DNA of 38,514 nt, taken from NCBI GenBank assembly GCA_017995775.1, contig JAGOIF010000012.1, forward strand, positions 1-38,514, given 5' to 3'. The notes beneath the pieces are model-generated. The model did not search any database and had not been told where the DNA came from. It saw only the letters and a list, made by a program, of their open reading frames with translations. Source of the stretch: Aliarcobacter sp. (GTDB taxonomy: Bacteria; Campylobacterota; Campylobacteria; Campylobacterales; Arcobacteraceae). How positions within the stretch are numbered: position 1 is the first letter of the stretch; each line of letters begins with the position of its first letter. This document shows, piece by piece, positions 1 to 6,846 of the stretch. The position numbers and the translations under genes are program-made.

Positions 1-458
1 CCAGTTTGCTCATTTCCATCAGAATCAATAGCAACAGTCCATGGAGTAGCTAAACCTTGTTTACCAGCAGTGATTGTAGTATTTGCAATACCTGTATAAC
101 CAAAGTTAGCATGAGATAAAGTTAATGCTGGATTTTCATCACCTTCATTTTGATTATCCATTCCACTTGGCTTTGTTTCATCAGCTTGAGCAAATGATCC
201 AGATGAATTAGCAACTAAAAATCTTGAGTTAAATTTAACATCTTCATTTACTTTTGAAGATAAGTTTAATGCAACTTTATAGTTGTTGTTTGTATCAGAA
301 CCATCAGTAACATCGTTTTTATAGTCATTATATCTGTAAACAACAGAACCTGATGTTTCTACGTTTTTAATTGCATCTTCTAAAGATTGAGCGTTAGCTG
401 TAGTTAAACCAGCAACTGCAACAGCTGCTACTAAACTTAATTTTGCGATTTTTTTCAT
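1..458 (-). CDS. Major outer-membrane porin, N-terminal part (Campylobacter MOMP-like)
   Basis: This is the first 152 residues of a gene that runs off the left edge of the window. The ATG at 458 has a clear ribosome site (AGGAG) a few bases upstream. The protein opens with a classical Sec signal peptide: MKK, a hydrophobic stretch around residues 8-18, then an ANA-Q cleavage site near residue 23. The mature part begins SLEDAIKNVETSGSVVYRYN and continues with alternating polar and aromatic residues (SKVNEDVKFNSRFLV, LSHANFGYTG, TITAGKQG), as expected of outer-membrane beta strands. This resembles the Campylobacter major porin family, which forms a general diffusion pore for small solutes. The family call rests on the signal peptide and strand style; the C-terminal half is not visible. 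The leader and upstream region are unusual and are described separately. Confidence 0.85.
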   Translation of the reverse strand, partial: MKKIAKLSLVAAVAVAGLTTANAQSLEDAIKNVETSGSVVYRYNDYKNDVTDGSDTNNNYKVALNLSSKVNEDVKFNSRFLVANSSGSFAQADETKPSGMDNQNEGDENPALTLSHANFGYTGIANTTITAGKQGLATPWTVAIDSDGNEQT

Positions 459-568
459 TTGTTCTCCTAAAATTTCGAAATCTTTTTCAGTTTACCGGAG
501 CGCGCGAACTTTGGCTAAAACTTGAGGTCTTAAACCTTTTCCGATATACCGTTACAGCCATTCTACAC
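459..568 (-). promoter_or_regulatory. GC-rich structured 5' leader of the porin gene
   Basis: The stretch between the porin start and its likely promoter is far richer in G and C (about half over 491-560) than the flanking DNA, which is about one quarter or less. On the minus strand, TGGCTGTAAC (560-551) can pair with GTTTTAGCCA (521-512) in 9 of 10 positions. Inside that loop AGGT/ACCT forms a small hairpin (537-525). A second helix can form between TATCGGA (546-540) and TCCGGTA (499-493), with one G-U pair. It crosses the first helix, so the fold would be a pseudoknot. A GCGCGC run lies at 506-501. I do not recognise a named RNA family. The pairings were found by eye, without energy calculation or alignment. 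Confidence 0.45.
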
Positions 569-580
569 CACTAAATTTTA
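560..580 (-). promoter_or_regulatory. Candidate -10 elements of the porin promoter
   Basis: Two -10-like hexamers face the porin gene: TAAAAT (580-575) and TAGAAT (565-560). No good -35 is visible, which is normal for sigma-70 promoters in this group. Use of the first would give a leader of about 110 nt that includes all of the pairing elements. Use of the second would start inside the first helix. Start-site mapping would decide between them. Confidence 0.4.
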
Positions 581-596
581 AAGTTTTCTTAAAGTT

Positions 597-667
597 GTTA
601 ATCCAAGGTTAATTAACTGTTAATTTAAGGTTATTTTTACATTATTTCGTATTAATGCTTCGTTAAT
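597..667. promoter_or_regulatory. Array of seven GTTAAT-like hexamers at 11-bp spacing upstream of the porin
   Basis: On the plus strand GTTAAT occurs at 597, 608, 619 and 662, with GTTATT at 630, ATTATT at 641 and ATTAAT at 651. The spacings are 11, 11, 11, 11, 10 and 11 bp, so all copies lie on one face of the helix. The array lies directly upstream of the candidate porin promoters. Head-to-tail half-sites at about 11 bp are known for OmpR/PhoB-type response regulators, so this may be a multi-site operator. The regulator is inferred only, and the AT-rich background makes TTAA common. Confidence 0.45.
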
Positions 668-672
668 GCTAT

Positions 673-695
673 TTTAGGACTTTTTTTGTCCTAAA
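673..695. repeat. 8-bp inverted repeat with a T7 loop between folB and porin
   Basis: TTTAGGAC (673-680) and GTCCTAAA (688-695) are perfect complements around seven T residues (A7 on the minus strand). It lies about 50 bp past the folB stop. Read leftward, the arm is followed by ATAGC rather than a U-tract, so it is a poor intrinsic terminator. It could act as an RNA 3' stem or as a protein site. Confidence 0.4.
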
Positions 696-746
696 TCATA
701 TATTTTGATTGGATATATAAATAAAAAAAGAAGTTTTGTATAATTC

Positions 747-1058
747 TTAGTTAGAAAGAGTAACTATACAATCTTTTAAGATATCTGGTTTTGAGATTTG
801 AATAGATAGATTTTGTATTTTGTACTTAGTATTTAAAAGATTTTCTAGATGTAAAATAGCATCTTCAAGTAGTAAAAATTCCTCTTTTTTCATAGTTGTT
901 TTTACAAGTTTTGAAACCTCTGCATAGTCTATGAACTTATCTTTTGAAAATTCATATTCAAAAGATAGGTTTATTATAACTTTTTGTTTTTTGATTCTTT
1001 CAAAATCAAGTATTCCTATAATGGCTTTAAAAGTTAGATTTGAAATTTGTATTTTCAT
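747..1058 (-). CDS. folB: Dihydroneopterin aldolase
   Basis: FolB cleaves 7,8-dihydroneopterin to 6-hydroxymethyl-dihydropterin and glycolaldehyde in folate synthesis. At 103 residues it is slightly shorter than the usual 115-125. The family signatures are visible: the early strand followed by GILDFERIKKQ (residues 15-25, with the conserved ER pair), DYAEVSKLV in the middle, the FLLLEDA segment carrying the pterin-binding glutamate, and a C-terminal SKPDIL. The start codon overlaps the plsY stop as ATGA (1058/1055), so the two genes are translationally coupled and share the promoter upstream of plsY. The pairing with a phospholipid gene is probably organisational rather than functional. I am confident of the family from these motifs. 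Confidence 0.88.
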   Translation of the reverse strand: MKIQISNLTFKAIIGILDFERIKKQKVIINLSFEYEFSKDKFIDYAEVSKLVKTTMKKEEFLLLEDAILHLENLLNTKYKIQNLSIQISKPDILKDCIVTLSN

Positions 1059-1678
1059 ATAACTTTTTTCTCTTCACCTTTTATCATTCTTACAATATTT
1101 GGGATATGTTTATAAAAGATTATAAAAGCAATTATATACATAGGTACGTTTGAACCTACATTTAAACCATTGTTTAAAAAACTAGCACTTATACAAACAG
1201 CAATTAGTCCAAGAAGTGAAGATAAAGAAGATATTTTTAAAACTTTTGCACAAACTATCCAAACAACAGCTCCAATAATAGTAGGAATTGGAATAAGAAC
1301 TAAATAAACACCAAGTCCAGTTGCAACTCCTTTTCCACCTTCAAGTCCTAAATAAATAGAATAACAATGACCAAGAACTGCCAAAATTGCTATTCCCCAA
1401 AGTGTAGATTCACTAACACCATAATACATAGCGATTAATAAAACTAAAGTTCCTTTTAATGCATCTAAAATAACAGTAGCAAGTCCTAGTTTTTTTGCTA
1501 GTTTTGGGTTTGTTTCTTTTACAACTCTTAAAACATTTGTAGCACCAATAGATTTACTTCCTGCACTTGTGATATCAACACCTGCAAAAGTTTTTGCTAG
1601 GATTGAACCAAAAGGAATAGAACCCACTAAGTATGCTGCTAGAAAAAATAAAATGTTAGTATTTGTGAAAAAATCCAT
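1055..1678 (-). CDS. plsY: Acyl-phosphate:glycerol-3-phosphate acyltransferase PlsY
   Basis: PlsY is an inner-membrane enzyme that moves an acyl group from acyl-phosphate to glycerol-3-phosphate, the first step of phospholipid synthesis. The 207-residue length is normal. Three family motifs are present: GSIPFGSILAK (residues 19-29), SAGSKSIGATNVLR (38-51, the glycerol-phosphate loop) and GLEGGKGVATGLGV (111-124). Several hydrophobic segments surround them, at about 8-24, 66-86, 93-110, 125-145 and 150-190. It is the first gene of the plsY-folB pair and is divergent from nadA. A TATAAT at 1719-1714 gives a leader of about 29 nt. Confidence 0.95.
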   Translation of the reverse strand: MDFFTNTNILFFLAAYLVGSIPFGSILAKTFAGVDITSAGSKSIGATNVLRVVKETNPKLAKKLGLATVILDALKGTLVLLIAMYYGVSESTLWGIAILAVLGHCYSIYLGLEGGKGVATGLGVYLVLIPIPTIIGAVVWIVCAKVLKISSLSSLLGLIAVCISASFLNNGLNVGSNVPMYIIAFIIFYKHIPNIVRMIKGEEKKVI

Positions 1679-1710
1679 ATATTACCTTTGTTTAAACTCT
1701 TTAATTAAAT

Positions 1711-1741
1711 GAGATTATAACTAAAATTTTGTTATATTCTC
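1711..1741. promoter_or_regulatory. Overlapping divergent promoters of plsY and nadA in an inverted repeat
   Basis: GAGATTATAAC (1711-1721) and GTTATATTCTC (1731-1741) form an inverted repeat with one mismatch and a 9-bp spacer. Each arm carries a -10 facing its own gene: TATAAT on the minus strand (1719-1714, plsY) and TATATT on the plus strand (1733-1738, nadA). The -35 zone of each promoter falls on the -10 of the other, so two polymerases could not occupy the site at once. Confidence 0.55.
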
Positions 1742-1767
1742 ATATATTAAAAATTTGAAGGCTTATT

Positions 1768-2757
1768 TTGAATTTAAAAGAAGAAATAATTAAACTAAAA
1801 AAAGAACTAGATGTTACGCTAGTTGCACACTTCTATCAAAGAGATGAAGTATTTGATTTAGCTGATATTACAGGTGATTCACTTGAACTTGCTAAAAAAG
1901 TAATGTTGACTGATTCAAAATATGTAGTATTTTGTGGAGTTGGATTTATGGGCGAAAGCGTAAAAGTTATGAGTCCTGAAAAAACTGTACTTATGCCAAA
2001 AATTGCATGTTGTGCAATGGCTAGAATGATTGATGTTGGATATTTTGAAGAGAATCTAAAAAAGATAAATGAAGCTGGAATTTCTAACGATGATATTTTA
2101 CCAATTACATACATAAATTCAAGTGCTGCTGTTAAAGCAAAAGTTGGACAAATGGGTGGAATGGTTTGTACTTCTTCTAATGCTTATAAGATTATTGAAA
2201 AAGGTTTGAAATCAGGTAAAAAGATATTTTTTGTTCCAGATAGATGTTTGGGACAAAACTTTGCAAAATCTTTAAATCTAAAATCTGCAATTGTAGGTGA
2301 TGGAAGTGATTTAAATGAAGCTGATATTATTTGTTATAACGGTTTTTGTTCTGTTCATCAACAATTTTCAGTTGAAGATATAGAGTTTTATAGACAAAAA
2401 TTTCCAGATATTTTAATCGCTGTTCATCCTGAATGTGATCCAAGTGTTTGTGATGCAGCTGATTTTGTGGGATCTACTTCACAACTTATTACATATATAA
2501 AAGAGTTACCAGAAGATCAAAAAATAGCAGTTGGGACGGAATTTAATATGGTTAGTAGACTAAGAAGTAAAAATACATATATATTAAGTTCAACAAAACC
2601 TGAGTGTCCTACTATGAATGAAACAACATTACAAGATGTTTACAATACTTTAAAATCTATAAAAGATGGTAAAATTAGTAAAGAAACAGAAATAACAGTA
2701 TCCCAAGAGACGGCTATTTGGGCTAAAGTAGCATTAGAAAGGATGTTTGAAGTATGA
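1768..2757 (+). CDS. nadA: Quinolinate synthase
   Basis: NadA condenses iminoaspartate with dihydroxyacetone phosphate to quinolinate, using a 4Fe-4S cluster, in de novo NAD synthesis. The start is TTG at 1768, preceded by GAAGG. The 329-residue length fits the shorter NadA class. Visible motifs are AHFYQRDEVFDLADITGDS (from residue 20), FCGVGFMGES (55-64), SPEKTVLMP (69-77), GTEFNMV and PTMNETTL. Likely cluster ligands are C81 or C82, C194 (GFCSVHQ) and C280 (CPTMNE), inferred from alignment with known NadA. The 4-bp overlap with nadC (ATGA) couples the two consecutive pathway steps. No nadB (aspartate oxidase) is in the window. Confidence 0.95.
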   Translation: MNLKEEIIKLKKELDVTLVAHFYQRDEVFDLADITGDSLELAKKVMLTDSKYVVFCGVGFMGESVKVMSPEKTVLMPKIACCAMARMIDVGYFEENLKKINEAGISNDDILPITYINSSAAVKAKVGQMGGMVCTSSNAYKIIEKGLKSGKKIFFVPDRCLGQNFAKSLNLKSAIVGDGSDLNEADIICYNGFCSVHQQFSVEDIEFYRQKFPDILIAVHPECDPSVCDAADFVGSTSQLITYIKELPEDQKIAVGTEFNMVSRLRSKNTYILSSTKPECPTMNETTLQDVYNTLKSIKDGKISKETEITVSQETAIWAKVALERMFEV

Positions 2758-3575
2758 TTAATATCAAGAAATTTGTAAAAAATGCCATTATTGAAGATAA
2801 TGGAAGAGGAGATTTATTCTTCGACGTTGCTCCAAAAGGAAGATTTACAGCTCGTGTTGTTTGTAAGTCAGATGGAATCTTAGCTGGTGTTCAATATGGA
2901 AGAGTATTAGCAAGAACTGAAAAGTTTGATTGCAAGTTTCTAAAAAATGATGGCGATGTAATAAAAAAAGGTGATGTTTTAGCAGAACTTGAAGGAAAAG
3001 CTTCTGTTTTACTTTCATGCGAAAGAACTTTTTTAAATATTCTTCAACACGCAAGTGGAATTGCTACAATGGCAAATAAATACGCAAAACTAATAGAAGG
3101 AACAGGTGTAGTTTTACTAGATACTAGAAAAACAAGACCACAACTTAGAGATTTTGAAAAATATGCATCAAGGGTTGGTGGAGCTATAAATCATAGACTT
3201 GGACTTGATGATTGTTTGATGTTAAAAGATACACACTTAAGAACTATTGAAAATCTTGAAGAGTTTATAAAAAAAGCTAGAAAAAGAATCTCTTGGGTTA
3301 CAAAAATAGAAATAGAGTGTGAAACTTTTGATCAAGTAAAAGAAGCAATGCATGCAGGTGGAGATATTATAATGTGTGATAATATGACACCTGAACAAAT
3401 AAAAGAAGTTGTAATTTTTAGAGATACAAATTATCCTCATATTTTATTAGAAGCAAGTGGAAATATAAATCTTGATACTATTAGAATGTATGCACAAACA
3501 GGTGTTGATGCTGTTAGTAGTGGAAGTATAATCCATCAAGCAACTTGGCTTGATTTTTCAATGAAGTTTGATTAG
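2754..3575 (+). CDS. nadC: Nicotinate-nucleotide diphosphorylase (carboxylating)
   Basis: NadC converts quinolinate and PRPP to nicotinate mononucleotide, carbon dioxide and pyrophosphate, the step after NadA. At 273 residues the length is normal. The N-terminal part holds the hammerhead-like domain. The barrel then shows CERTFLNILQHASGIAT (from residue 89), LLDTRKTRPQLR (121-132, basic substrate-binding residues), NHRLGLDDCLMLKDTH, IEIECET and LEASGNI near the end. Its ATG overlaps the nadA TGA. The downstream gap of 8 bp and the TTG start of the next gene suggest that transcription continues into the DHH phosphoesterase. Confidence 0.96.
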   Translation: MINIKKFVKNAIIEDNGRGDLFFDVAPKGRFTARVVCKSDGILAGVQYGRVLARTEKFDCKFLKNDGDVIKKGDVLAELEGKASVLLSCERTFLNILQHASGIATMANKYAKLIEGTGVVLLDTRKTRPQLRDFEKYASRVGGAINHRLGLDDCLMLKDTHLRTIENLEEFIKKARKRISWVTKIEIECETFDQVKEAMHAGGDIIMCDNMTPEQIKEVVIFRDTNYPHILLEASGNINLDTIRMYAQTGVDAVSSGSIIHQATWLDFSMKFD

Positions 3576-3583
3576 GATTTGAT

Positions 3584-4570
3584 TTGAAAAAAGATTTTAT
3601 ATTAAGTAATAAAGTTGATATGTCTGAATATACAAAAGCTTTAGAGCTTATTGAAAAAAGCAGATATATTTTGATTGTTACTCATGTGAATCCTGATCCT
3701 GATTCTATTGGTTCTGCATTAGCTTTGTCAAATTTGTTTTATGAAAATAAGATAAAACACAAGGTTTATAATATCAGCTCTGATTTACCTATGAATCTTG
3801 ATTTTATTTCAAGATTTGATAAGATTTCAGATCAATTACCAGCTTTTTTTGATTTGATTATTACAGTTGATTGTGGAAGTTATAAAAGATTAGGATTTAA
3901 ACCTGATCCAATGATTCCTATTATAAATATTGATCATCATAAATCAAACGAAAATTTTGGAGTGGTTAATATAGTTGATTCAATGAAAAGCTCTACGGCT
4001 GAATTAGTGTTTGAATTCTTTAAACATAATGGATTATATATCACAAAAAATTCAGCAACAGCACTTTATGTAGGAATTTATGATGATACTTTAGCTTTTT
4101 CATTAGGACGATGTGATGAGCGAACTTTTGAGAAAATAAATTTTCTAGTAGAGTGTGGAGCTAGTCCTTCTGATATTGCAAATAAGCTTTTAAGAAGAGA
4201 TTCTTTGGCAAAATATAGAATCATTCCAAAAGTTTTAGATAGTTTAGAACTTTTTAAAGAAGGGGAAATCGCTTCGATTATTGCAAAAGAGGAGTGGTTT
4301 AAACAAACAGGGGCTCATAATAGAGATTGTGAAGATGCTTTAGATATGGTTATGAGTATAGCAGTAGTAAAAATTGCTTTTTTTGTAAGAGTTGTAAATG
4401 GTATTTCAAGAATATCATTACGTTCAAAGGGAAAAATTGATGTTGCAAAAATAGCAGCAGTCTTTGAAGGCGGTGGTCATTTTAATGCCGCTGGTTGTAG
4501 TATAGACACCCTTGATGTAGAAAAAGCAAAACAAATAGTATTAAAGGAAATTTTTGAAGTTTACAAATAA
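3584..4570 (+). CDS. DHH/DHHA1 family phosphoesterase (NrnA-like)
   Basis: This 328-residue protein has the two-domain build of NrnA-like phosphoesterases, which degrade nanoRNA and short linear dinucleotides or dephosphorylate pAp. The N-terminal DHH domain shows VTHVNPDPDSIGSALALS (residues 32-49; metal ligands H34, D38, D40), TVDCGS (D96), the signature NIDHHKSNENFG (D117-H118-H119) and YDDTLAFS (166-173). The C-terminal DHHA1 domain ends with EGGGHFNAAGCS (GGGH at 296-299), the nucleic-acid or phosphate-binding loop. The first motif reads PDPDSIGS rather than the common PDGD(A/S)xGS. The start is TTG at 3584 after AGGAT. Its end overlaps the M23 peptidase start by 17 bp. The exact substrate cannot be read from the sequence. 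Confidence 0.85.
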   Translation: MKKDFILSNKVDMSEYTKALELIEKSRYILIVTHVNPDPDSIGSALALSNLFYENKIKHKVYNISSDLPMNLDFISRFDKISDQLPAFFDLIITVDCGSYKRLGFKPDPMIPIINIDHHKSNENFGVVNIVDSMKSSTAELVFEFFKHNGLYITKNSATALYVGIYDDTLAFSLGRCDERTFEKINFLVECGASPSDIANKLLRRDSLAKYRIIPKVLDSLELFKEGEIASIIAKEEWFKQTGAHNRDCEDALDMVMSIAVVKIAFFVRVVNGISRISLRSKGKIDVAKIAAVFEGGGHFNAAGCSIDTLDVEKAKQIVLKEIFEVYK

Positions 4571-5933
4571 TAAAAATAGTATAAAAGGTTTATGGATTTA
4601 CATAGCACTAATAGTTTTTTTGATTGCAGTTATATTTATGTTATTTTCTTCTATGTTTGAAAGAAATGCACCAAAGATAAAAGTACAAAATGAAATTTAT
4701 TGGAATTTTCAAAAACCAATCAATGTTACGATTTCAGATAATATAAAGATAAAATCTTATGAAATGGTTTTTGTTGATGGTGATAAAAAGATTAAATTAG
4801 ATACAAAAGTTATAAAAGAAGAAAATGGTGCTATTGATCTTGAAGTTTTACCTCCACAATTTGATGAGTTTTATAAACCTAAAGAGGGAAGTTTAAGAAT
4901 TGAAGCATTTGATACAAGTAGTTGGAATTTCTTTAAAGGAAATCAAAGTGTTTCAAATTCTAAAATAATTATTGATAAAAAAAGTCCTGTTGCAAATGTG
5001 ATAACAAATTCATATTTATTAAGACAAGGTGGAAGTGGAATTATTATTGTTGAGATTCTTGATGAAAACTTGAAAGATTATTATGTTTCATTTAACGATG
5101 AAGAGTTATTTGAGCTTTTCCCTTTTCAAAAAAAGAATTTTTATATGTCAATTATCACATGGCCTATTGATATAAAAGAGTTTAAAAGAGTAAATGTAGT
5201 TGCGATTGATTTAGCTGGAAATAAAACAGAAACAAAAGTGCCATTTTATATTAAAAGTTTCAAAGAAAAAATTGATGATATAAAAATATCAGATGAATTT
5301 GTAAATAGCGTAAGTAAACATGTTTTAGAAAATAGTAATATGAATGTTCCATCTAGTATCGTAGAAACTTTTGTAAAAACAAATAAAGAGTTAAGAGAAA
5401 AAAATCTTCAAACTATTAAAGAAGTTGTTAAAAAGAATCTTCCAAATGCAGCTGATAATCCTTTTGATGTAAAACCATTTATAAGATTACCAAATGCAGC
5501 AACTTTTGCACAATTCGGAGAAAGAAGACACTACTTCTACAATGAGCAAAAAATAGATGAAGCTTGGCATTTAGGTATGGATTGGGCAAGTGTTAAAAGA
5601 GCGGATGTTCTTATTTCAAATCCTGGAAAAGTAATTTTCAAAGATTATTTAGGAATTTATGGAGATACAGTTATTGTTGATCATGGATATGGATTAGGAA
5701 CATTATATGCACATACAAGTAGCATAAGAGTGAATGTGGATGATAATGTAGTTGCAGGACAACATATTGCAAATACTGGATCAACAGGTGCAGTTTTTGG
5801 GGATCATTTACATTTTGGAGTTTTAGTTCAAGGTATTGAAGTAAATCCAAATGAATGGCTTGATTTTACTTGGATGAAAACAAATGTTACAAAAACAATT
5901 AATGATGCAATGAAAGTGATAAACGCTAAATGA
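4554..5933 (+). CDS. Membrane-anchored M23-family peptidoglycan endopeptidase
   Basis: The 459-residue protein has a short cytoplasmic N-terminus, one membrane anchor (about residues 13-36, GLWIYIALIVFLIAVIFML) and a long periplasmic part. Residues about 40-240 form a beta-rich region of unknown role, followed by a charged linker. The C-terminal LytM domain carries the zinc motifs HLGMD (H339, D343) and HLHFG (H418, H420) with YAHTSS between them, so the catalytic set looks intact. Such enzymes cut peptide stems of peptidoglycan; in Campylobacter and Helicobacter, M23 enzymes shape the cell. The start is TTG at 4554, inside the previous gene, after AAAGGAAAT. Its TGA overlaps the lpxC ATG, coupling two envelope functions. 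A similar peptidase precedes lpxC in C. jejuni, as I recall. Confidence 0.9.
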   Translation: MKFTNNKNSIKGLWIYIALIVFLIAVIFMLFSSMFERNAPKIKVQNEIYWNFQKPINVTISDNIKIKSYEMVFVDGDKKIKLDTKVIKEENGAIDLEVLPPQFDEFYKPKEGSLRIEAFDTSSWNFFKGNQSVSNSKIIIDKKSPVANVITNSYLLRQGGSGIIIVEILDENLKDYYVSFNDEELFELFPFQKKNFYMSIITWPIDIKEFKRVNVVAIDLAGNKTETKVPFYIKSFKEKIDDIKISDEFVNSVSKHVLENSNMNVPSSIVETFVKTNKELREKNLQTIKEVVKKNLPNAADNPFDVKPFIRLPNAATFAQFGERRHYFYNEQKIDEAWHLGMDWASVKRADVLISNPGKVIFKDYLGIYGDTVIVDHGYGLGTLYAHTSSIRVNVDDNVVAGQHIANTGSTGAVFGDHLHFGVLVQGIEVNPNEWLDFTWMKTNVTKTINDAMKVINAK

Positions 5934-6835
5934 AACAAAGAACAATAGCAAAAAGTATTGAGATACTTGGGATTGGATTACATAAAGGCGTTCCAGTTAA
6001 AATGAGACTTGAACCGCTTGATAGTGATATGGGAATAGTTTTTTACAGATCAGATGCAGGGGTTACAATTCCACTTAAAAGAGAAAATGTAGTTGATACT
6101 AAAATGGCTACAGTTATTGGAAAAGATGGGGTTGTTATTTCAACAATTGAGCATCTTTTATCTGCTGTTTATGCTTATGGAATTGATAATTTAAGAGTTG
6201 TAATTGATAATGATGAGGTTCCTGTTTTAGATGGAAGTTCTGCTGGATATTGTATGCTGATTGAAGAAGCTGGAATTAAAGAGCTTGATAAATCAAAAAA
6301 AGCAATAAAAATTAAAAAACAAGTAGATGTTACTACTCCTGATGGGAAAAGAGTTACTTTAAAACCATCAAATAGAATTGTTTATGATTTTGAAATAGAT
6401 TTTGAGCATCCAGTTATTGGAAAGCAAAATTTTCATTTTGATTACTCAATTGCTGAATATAAAGAAAATATTAGCCGTGCTAGAACATTTGGTTTTTTAC
6501 ATGAAGTTCAATACTTAAGAAGTATAGGTCTTGCACAAGGTGGAAGTATGGAAAATGCAATCGTACTTGACCAATCAAAAGTTCTAAATCCGGAAGGCTT
6601 AAGATATGACGATGAGTTTGTAAGACATAAAATTTTAGATGCAATCGGTGATATGGCACTTTTAGAATATACTTTAGTTGGTGAGTATGATGCAGTTGCT
6701 GGAAGTCATCATTTAAATCATTTACTTACAAAAAAACTTTATGAAGATGAAGCGAATTATGAAATAATTGATTTAGAAGAAGCTACAAGTGAATCTGTTG
6801 TATTTGAAATGGCTTATGCTAAAGCTGAGAATTAA
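5930..6835 (+). CDS. lpxC: UDP-3-O-acyl-N-acetylglucosamine deacetylase
   Basis: LpxC is the zinc enzyme of the committed step in lipid A synthesis, removing acetate from UDP-3-O-acyl-GlcNAc. At 301 residues it is complete. Zinc ligands can be placed: H75 in STIEHLLSAVYAYGIDN, then H233 and D237 in RHKILDAIGD. The catalytic E74 is adjacent to H75, and the late histidine is H260 in AGSHHLNH. Other family motifs are VLDGSSAGY (100-107) and SRARTFGF (192-199 region). It begins with an ATGA overlap with the M23 peptidase. Its presence confirms a lipid A-bearing outer membrane. Confidence 0.97.
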   Translation: MKQRTIAKSIEILGIGLHKGVPVKMRLEPLDSDMGIVFYRSDAGVTIPLKRENVVDTKMATVIGKDGVVISTIEHLLSAVYAYGIDNLRVVIDNDEVPVLDGSSAGYCMLIEEAGIKELDKSKKAIKIKKQVDVTTPDGKRVTLKPSNRIVYDFEIDFEHPVIGKQNFHFDYSIAEYKENISRARTFGFLHEVQYLRSIGLAQGGSMENAIVLDQSKVLNPEGLRYDDEFVRHKILDAIGDMALLEYTLVGEYDAVAGSHHLNHLLTKKLYEDEANYEIIDLEEATSESVVFEMAYAKAEN

Positions 6836-6846
6836 GGTTTGATTTT

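Noticed and set aside
491-560. tRNA or known riboswitch in the GC-rich porin leader
   Set aside because: There is no T-loop GTTCRANNC in place, no cloverleaf and no acceptor stem, and the pattern matches no riboswitch class I can recall. It was kept only as an unassigned structured leader.
597-667. CRISPR array or DnaA-box cluster
   Set aside because: The units are 11 bp with no spacer-repeat pattern of CRISPR size, and the hexamers do not match the DnaA box TTATCCACA. No replication genes are nearby.
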